From contig JAFPAK010000130.1 of the NCBI GenBank assembly GCA_017390825.1, positions 1 through 11,180 on the forward strand: a stretch of 11,180 bases of DNA, read 5' to 3'. The translations under genes were made by a program, and so were the position numbers. The notes under the pieces are model-generated. The model was not told where the DNA came from and did no database searches. It saw nothing but the letters and a program-made list of their open reading frames with translations. Shown in pieces: positions 6,806-11,180 of this stretch (position 1 is the first letter of the stretch; the number at the start of each line of letters is the position of its first letter). This stretch comes from Clostridia bacterium. GTDB lineage: Bacteria > Bacillota_A > Clostridia > Oscillospirales > Acutalibacteraceae.

Positions 6806-9328
6806 TTGAGCTTTGAAGAAAAAATAATTCCGGTTGAAATTATTGACGAAATGGAAAGGTCATTTTTGACCTATTCAATGTCGGTAATCGTAAGCCGTGC
6901 GCTGCCTGATGTGCGTGACGGACTCAAGCCGGTACACAGAAGAATACTTTACACAATGTATGAGCGAGGACTTAATCCTGAGGGAGCATACCGTAAGTGT
7001 GCGGATATTGTCGGTGCGGTGCTCGGTTCATATCATCCCCACGGTGACAGCTCAGTTTATGATGCACTTGTTCGTATGGCGCAGGATTTCTCGTTGCGTT
7101 ATATGATGGTCGACGGCAACGGTAACTTCGGTTCGGTCGACGGTGACCCGCCGGCTGCATACCGTTATACTGAGGCAAAAATGAGCAAAATGGCGGTTGA
7201 TATGCTTGCCGATATCGACAAGGATACCGTTGATTATATGCCTAACTACGATGACCGTCTTCAAGAGCCGGTAACTCTTCCGTCAAGAGTTCCGTCGCTT
7301 CTTATCAACGGCTCACAGGGTATTGCGGTAGGTATGGCAACAAATATTCCGCCACACAATATTGCCGAGGTCATCGACTGCATGGCAGCATATATCGACA
7401 ACCCCGATATCACATTTGACGAGCTTAATGAGATAATGCCCGGCCCTGATTTTCCAACTGCAGGTATAATCATGGGTAAATCGGGTATCCGTGCTGCATA
7501 TTCCACCGGACGAGGCAAACTTTGTGTAAGAGGCAGAGCCGAGATCGAAGAGATAAAGTCAAATAAATTCCGCATTGTTATCACGGAAATACCATATCAG
7601 GTAAATAAGACTGCGCTCGTTAAATCTATCGCAGACCTTGCCGATTCAAAGCGTATCGAGGGTATCGACGATGTTGTAGACTATTCTAACCGTGAGGGTA
7701 TGAAAATAGTTGTTGAACTTAAAAAGGATGTAAATCCTACAGTTGTGTTGAATCAGCTTTATTCATATACTCAACTTCAGACTACCTTCGGTGTTATTAT
7801 GCTTGCGCTTGTAAACGGTGTGCCGAAGGTGCTCAATCTTAAGCAGATGCTTTCCGAGTATATCAAGTATCAGGAGGAGGTCATCCGCAGAAGAACTATA
7901 TTTGACCTCAAAAAAGCAAGAGAGAGAGAGCATATCCTTGAGGGCTACAAGATAGCACTTGATTTTATCGACGAAGTGATCAAGGTTATCCGTGCGTCAA
8001 AAACCGTTGCCGAGGCAAAGGTAAATTTAACAGAGCGATTCCCGCTTGACGATATTCAGGCGCAGAAGATCGTTGAAATGCCGCTTGGACGTCTTACCGG
8101 TCTTGAAAGACAGAAGATAGAGGATGAGCTCGGCGCATTGCGTTTGAAGATCGCCGATTTCGAAGATTTGCTTGCAAACGAGCATAGAATTCTTCAAACA
8201 GTTAAGGAAGAAGCGCTCAAGCTTCGTGATAAGTATGCTGATGAACGCAGAACGGAGATCACCGCTGTTGAGGGCGAAGTTGATATCGAGGATCTTATCC
8301 CCGAGGAGGAGTGCGTTCTCACGCTTACAAAGATGGGTTATATTAAGCGCCTGCCGGTAGATACATACCATGCACAGCGCAGAGGCGGCAGAGGTATCAT
8401 TGGTATGACCACCCGTGAGGAGGACTATGCAGAGCATATGTTTGTCTGCTCAACTCACGATAATATAATGTACTTCTCTAATTTCGGCAGAGTTTACCGC
8501 CAGAAGGCGTATATAGTGCCTGAGGGCTCCCGTACTTCAAAGGGTCTGAATATTATCAATCTTTTACCGCTTGAGGCAGGCGAAAAGATTACTACAATGC
8601 TTAAAGTCACCGCCGATGATGAAGATAAATATATCGTAATGGGCACCAAAAACGGTGTTATCAAGCGTAGCGAGCTTGCAGTTTATAAGACTAACCGCAA
8701 GGGTGGTCTTAACGCTGTTAATCTTGACGAGGGTGATGAACTTCGTTGGGTAAGAATGACGAGCGGTAATGATGATCTTATCGTTGCGACCAAGAAGGGC
8801 TACGCTATCCGCTTCAATGAAAAGGATGCACGACCGCTCGGCAGAACTGCAAGGGGCGTGCGTGCTATATCGCTGCGTGAGGGCGACGAGGTCATCGGTA
8901 TGGCAATCGTGCGTGAGGGTGCAACTTTGCTTACTATTACCGAGACCGGATATGGCAGACGGTCAGATCCGGATGATTACAGAGGTCAGTCCCGTGGCGG
9001 TAAGGGTGTTATCAACTACCGTGTTGAAAAGTACGGTGACGTTGCACAGATCTGCATGGTAGACGGTGATGAGGATATGATGATGATATCGTCTGATGGT
9101 GTCGTTATTCGTGTACCTGTAGATTCGGTAAGTGTATTTGCCCGTCCTGCAAAGGGTGTAAGAGTAATGAAAGTCAAGGAAGGCGAGCGAATCATAACCG
9201 TTGAGACCGCCGCTAAAGAGGAAGAACAGCCTGAAGAAGCAGAAAAGGCAGAAAGCACTGAAAGCGGATTGGAGGCAGCCATTGAAGAAGTAATGGAAGC
9301 AGCCGATAAGCCGCTGGATGAAGAATAA
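6806..9328 (+). CDS. gyrA: DNA gyrase subunit A (840 aa)
   Basis: GyrA cuts and rejoins DNA and wraps it through its C-terminal beta-pinwheel. The catalytic Tyr is Tyr121 in AAYRYTEA, preceded by Arg120. The quinolone-determining region reads [17 protein letters not shown] at 77-93, with Ser82 and Asp86 at the positions of E. coli Ser83 and Asp87. The GyrA box, which marks gyrase against topoisomerase IV ParC, is QRRGGRG at 524-530 (usual QRRGGKG). The C-terminal 40 residues are an acidic Glu/Ala-rich tail. The start is TTG at 6806, with AAAGGTG at 6792-6798 seven bases before it; homology extends upstream of the first internal ATG (residue 16), which supports TTG. Unusual: [10 protein letters not shown] at 425-434, where most GyrA proteins have MRLQRLTGLE. 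Confidence 0.96.
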   Translation: MSFEEKIIPVEIIDEMERSFLTYSMSVIVSRALPDVRDGLKPVHRRILYTMYERGLNPEGAYRKCADIVGAVLGSYHPHGDSSVYDALVRMAQDFSLRYMMVDGNGNFGSVDGDPPAAYRYTEAKMSKMAVDMLADIDKDTVDYMPNYDDRLQEPVTLPSRVPSLLINGSQGIAVGMATNIPPHNIAEVIDCMAAYIDNPDITFDELNEIMPGPDFPTAGIIMGKSGIRAAYSTGRGKLCVRGRAEIEEIKSNKFRIVITEIPYQVNKTALVKSIADLADSKRIEGIDDVVDYSNREGMKIVVELKKDVNPTVVLNQLYSYTQLQTTFGVIMLALVNGVPKVLNLKQMLSEYIKYQEEVIRRRTIFDLKKAREREHILEGYKIALDFIDEVIKVIRASKTVAEAKVNLTERFPLDDIQAQKIVEMPLGRLTGLERQKIEDELGALRLKIADFEDLLANEHRILQTVKEEALKLRDKYADERRTEITAVEGEVDIEDLIPEEECVLTLTKMGYIKRLPVDTYHAQRRGGRGIIGMTTREEDYAEHMFVCSTHDNIMYFSNFGRVYRQKAYIVPEGSRTSKGLNIINLLPLEAGEKITTMLKVTADDEDKYIVMGTKNGVIKRSELAVYKTNRKGGLNAVNLDEGDELRWVRMTSGNDDLIVATKKGYAIRFNEKDARPLGRTARGVRAISLREGDEVIGMAIVREGATLLTITETGYGRRSDPDDYRGQSRGGKGVINYRVEKYGDVAQICMVDGDEDMMMISSDGVVIRVPVDSVSVFARPAKGVRVMKVKEGERIITVETAAKEEEQPEEAEKAESTESGLEAAIEEVMEAADKPLDEE

Positions 9329-9347
9329 TTTATTACATTATAAATTT

Positions 9348-9383
9348 GAACCCCGACTGTATAATTACAGTCGGGGTTCTTTT
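9348..9383 (+). terminator. Intrinsic terminator of the gyrase operon
   Basis: A perfect 14-bp stem (9348-9361 and 9366-9379, GAACCCCGACTGTA with its complement) with a TAAT loop is followed by TTTT (9380-9383) and further AT. It begins 19 bases after the gyrA stop. Read on the - strand, the hairpin is followed by AAATTTATAATG without a T-run, so it should terminate mainly + strand transcription. Confidence 0.93.
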
Positions 9384-9541
9384 ATATAATCAAAATTCCT
9401 TCGTTATTGCGGAAAATAGATAGCCGGTAGGCTTCCCTCATCAGATGTGGGTGAACGGGATATTAATCTGCTGTTTCAGCTATAAGACATTTGAAAAGTT
9501 CAGTCAATTAATCAATTGATTGATTGACTGAAGCAGGGCAC
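9384..9541. other. Convergent intergenic stretch
   Basis: No gene, RNA or known element is recognised between the gyrA terminator and the - strand gene end, apart from the palindrome at 9501-9530 and a small GCTG/CAGC hairpin at 9470-9480. The segment 9421-9465 is more GC-rich than its surroundings. Confidence 0.6.
9501..9530 (-). terminator. 30-base near-perfect palindrome, possible - strand terminator
   Basis: CAGTCAATTAATCAA at 9501-9515 pairs with TTGATTGATTGACTG at 9516-9530 in 14 of 15 places with no spacer; the odd pair (9509 with 9522) is a U-G wobble in + strand RNA and an A-C mismatch in - strand RNA. It starts 12 bases beyond the stop of the - strand gene, and in that direction is followed by AACTTTTC, a poor T-tract. 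It could act as that gene's terminator or, being a zero-loop palindrome, as a protein-binding site. Confidence 0.4.
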
Positions 9542-10303
9542 TCATTCGGATGATTTATAGACTGTTATGCTGTTGTCAGAGAGAATTACAAGAATTTTAT
9601 CATTTTCATCTGCAGAAAAAGCTGTTTTTATTGTTGCGTTTTTGATTATCGTGTTATTAATATGTTCAATCCTGCTTTTAAATGGATAAAAATCATACTC
9701 ACTTTTATCTATCCGTGCCCAAAATTGATATTCTGTTTCGGCAAACTCAATTTTATCATACAATGTTTTCCCAAAACACGGATTTTTTATAACACTTATA
9801 TTATCATATTGTGCCACATTCAAAAACAGAGTGCGATGACTGCCGTACTTTACCTCACAAAGGTTTTCAGGCACAGCAAAAATAACAGCAATAACCGCTG
9901 CTATTACAATAAGCAAATACCAATTAATCTGCCGTCTTTTTGACACTTGACCGCCGATGCTGAAAATTACATAATCTATAACACGCAGGAGGTTTTGGTA
10001 ATCAGCATCACTTTTGGGTAGATTTATAAATAATACATCACGGTCGTGAACTTCGGCATAAAACCCGAATTTCTCAAATACCGCAAGCGTGAGCATATCG
10101 CCCTTATACACGCACTCGCCGTTGCTGATTCCGCCGACTATCACGGTTACACCATCGTGTTTTGCCGTCATATTTCTGATATCATCGGGGCATATCAGAC
10201 GGAATGTGCAATGCTTATAATGCTTTTTTAAAAAAAGATAAATCTGCTTGCCGTGCAGATTTTCACAGACAAGCAGATTTATTTTTGTAGGCTTATTCAG
10301 CAT
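9542..10303 (-). CDS. Unrecognised single-pass membrane protein (253 aa)
   Basis: I do not recognise the family. The N-terminal part (about 1-120) alternates hydrophobic strands and amphipathic helices (KINLLVCENLHGKQIYLFLKK at the start with VTVIVGG at 52-58), suggesting an alpha/beta cytoplasmic domain, loosely like a receiver or Rossmann fold. SKRRQ at 121-125 precedes a clear membrane helix at about 127-144, so the N-terminus should be inside. About 109 residues follow outside the membrane, with Cys149 and Cys176 possibly forming a disulfide, and the protein ends in likely beta strands. Its ATG lies inside the end of the upstream sortase gene; the two genes overlap by 11 bases, so they are very probably co-expressed and coupled. 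No strong RBS is seen. A sensor or scaffold that serves the sortase is a guess. Confidence 0.8.
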   Translation of the reverse strand: MLNKPTKINLLVCENLHGKQIYLFLKKHYKHCTFRLICPDDIRNMTAKHDGVTVIVGGISNGECVYKGDMLTLAVFEKFGFYAEVHDRDVLFINLPKSDADYQNLLRVIDYVIFSIGGQVSKRRQINWYLLIVIAAVIAVIFAVPENLCEVKYGSHRTLFLNVAQYDNISVIKNPCFGKTLYDKIEFAETEYQFWARIDKSEYDFYPFKSRIEHINNTIIKNATIKTAFSADENDKILVILSDNSITVYKSSE

Positions 10304-11180
10304 CTGACTGCTCGGTTTCAGCGTCCGTCACAGGCGCTTCGGTACTAGGGGGATCGATTTCGTCGGTAACCGGCGGTTGGACTTGGTCTGTAACTATTGG
10401 TGGTTTCGCACTATCGCTCGGAGGCGCCACAGTTACATTAGCCGCAGGCTCCGAAGGTGCCACAGTCGTCAGATCTGTATTAGGCGCTTTAGTGGTTGTG
10501 TTCGCATTGTTGCTTGACAGATTTCCGCTTGTTGCCTTAGTCGGCGCTTTGGTTGCCGCCTGCGTTTTATTCTGCGTTATGTTAGGTTTAGCTGCCGCAT
10601 TAGTCTTGTTATTATTCTGATTATTGTTGGGTTGGTAGTTGTTTGCATTATTGACATCATCGTCATCCTCGAACACCGTGTTTGGTAAAGTTCTTGCGTG
10701 GGTGGATGTGGGAACAACTACCGCCTCAGTTACAATAACACTGCCGTTAGCCGCTGTGATCTCAGGAAGCGTGTATCCGTCGGCATACGGGTTGTATGCG
10801 CCGTATTTATCGTACCAAGCCTGCGGATATTTACAATCGCTGTTTACAGTTGCTGATTCAACATCTACTTCAGCACTTTCACCGTCACGCACACGGCGCG
10901 CAACGATAACCATTCTTGCCTCGGTAAAATCGTAAGCGCAGGTCTGCAATGTCAGCACCGTATCATCTGCAACAACATCAACATTTGTATCAATGATGCT
11001 GCGGAGTTTACATTCCTCCACCCATGTGAGGAATGCGGTATCGTCTGAAAATTCGGGAGTGTTGTACGCAAATACCTGACCGTTATCTTGATTTGAGAAA
11101 GCATTTGTGAGCATACAAGCCACGATCTTCCATTCACTGTCCTTATAAAGAGTATCGAAGGTGATGATAGGATGCTCCTT
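10293..11180 (-). CDS. Class B sortase, C-terminal part, with long Thr/Pro/Asn-rich tail (partial)
   Basis: Sortases cleave sorting signals and attach surface proteins to peptidoglycan or build pili. Reading is open to the window edge and shows KEHPIITFDTLYKDSEWKI, FLTWVEECKL and then VLTLQTCAYDFTEAR: TLQTC carries the catalytic Cys (codon at 10938-10940), and the Arg eight residues later is the catalytic Arg. The catalytic His and N-terminal membrane anchor lie beyond 11180. A GTG at 11123 is in frame, but the sortase homology continues upstream, so it is not the start and the gene is cut by the window. After the typical YPQAWYDKYG end of the fold come about 165 residues of low complexity: an acidic/Asn-rich part, then five T-x-A-P units, with no LPxTG signal or terminal membrane helix. 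It overlaps the next gene by 11 bases. Confidence 0.88.
   Translation of the reverse strand, partial: KEHPIITFDTLYKDSEWKIVACMLTNAFSNQDNGQVFAYNTPEFSDDTAFLTWVEECKLRSIIDTNVDVVADDTVLTLQTCAYDFTEARMVIVARRVRDGESAEVDVESATVNSDCKYPQAWYDKYGAYNPYADGYTLPEITAANGSVIVTEAVVVPTSTHARTLPNTVFEDDDDVNNANNYQPNNNQNNNKTNAAAKPNITQNKTQAATKAPTKATSGNLSSNNANTTTKAPNTDLTTVAPSEPAANVTVAPPSDSAKPPIVTDQVQPPVTDEIDPPSTEAPVTDAETEQSDAE

Noticed and set aside
8027..8437. 136-codon open frame on the - strand
   Set aside because: Lies inside gyrA, with no RBS or recognisable domain.
10639..10935. 98-codon open frame on the + strand opposite the sortase
   Set aside because: Antisense to the clear sortase catalytic motif; low-complexity translation mirrors the repeats of the real gene.
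11121..11123. GTG as the start of the sortase gene
   Set aside because: The upstream codons to the window edge stay open and encode a typical class B sortase segment (KEHPIITFDTLY), so the gene continues outside.
1..11180. tRNA, rRNA, CRISPR arrays, insertion sequences or prophage genes
   Set aside because: No cloverleaf or rRNA-like sequence, no regularly spaced repeats, and no transposase or integrase motifs were seen.

Overview
The window is the start of a bacterial chromosome map: it opens four bases before dnaA and reads dnaA - origin-like spacer - dnaN - S4-domain gene (rlbA/yaaA) - recF - remB (DUF370) - gyrB - small membrane-protein gene - gyrA, all on the + strand. This order is the classic Bacillota (Firmicutes) origin cluster. 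Low GC, AAAGGAG-type ribosome binding sites, remB between recF and gyrB, and a class B sortase further on all point to a Gram-positive clostridium. The gyrase protein style (for example [14 protein letters not shown] in GyrB) suggests to me a Ruminococcus/Oscillospiraceae-like organism. That family placement is from memory and only moderately certain.

Layout. 5-1300: dnaA, complete, with its promoter and RBS outside the window. 1301-1673: a 373-base AT-rich non-coding spacer holding several TTTTCCACA-type DnaA boxes, an AT-rich stretch that could be the unwinding element, and the dnaN promoter region; it is a probable part of oriC. 1674-4356: dnaN, rlbA, recF and remB, tightly packed. 4353-9328: gyrB, a two-helix membrane protein and gyrA, joined by stop/start overlaps or short gaps. 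A 14-bp stem with a T-tract at 9348-9383 ends the replication/gyrase cluster. 9384-9541 holds a 30-base near-perfect palindrome and no gene I can support. 9542-11180: two overlapping genes on the - strand, converging on gyrA. The upstream one is the C-terminal part of a class B sortase with a long Thr/Pro/Asn-rich tail, cut by the window end. The downstream one is an unrecognised single-pass membrane protein.

How it works together. DnaA opens the origin, the DnaN clamp gives the polymerase its processivity, RecF acts at gaps and stalled forks, gyrase removes positive supercoils, and RemB-family proteins are small DNA-binding regulators. The membrane-protein gene between gyrB and gyrA is co-translated with gyrase, but its role is unknown. 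The sortase pair is a separate cell-surface module.

Points most worth a second look: DnaA domain IV lacks the usual residues at two DNA-contact positions (the canonical GRDHTT His is Tyr, and the minor-groove Arg aligns with His), while its neighbouring origin-like spacer uses TTTTCCACA rather than TTATCCACA boxes; the YcxB-like membrane gene inside the gyrase operon; and the tailed sortase with its overlapping membrane partner.
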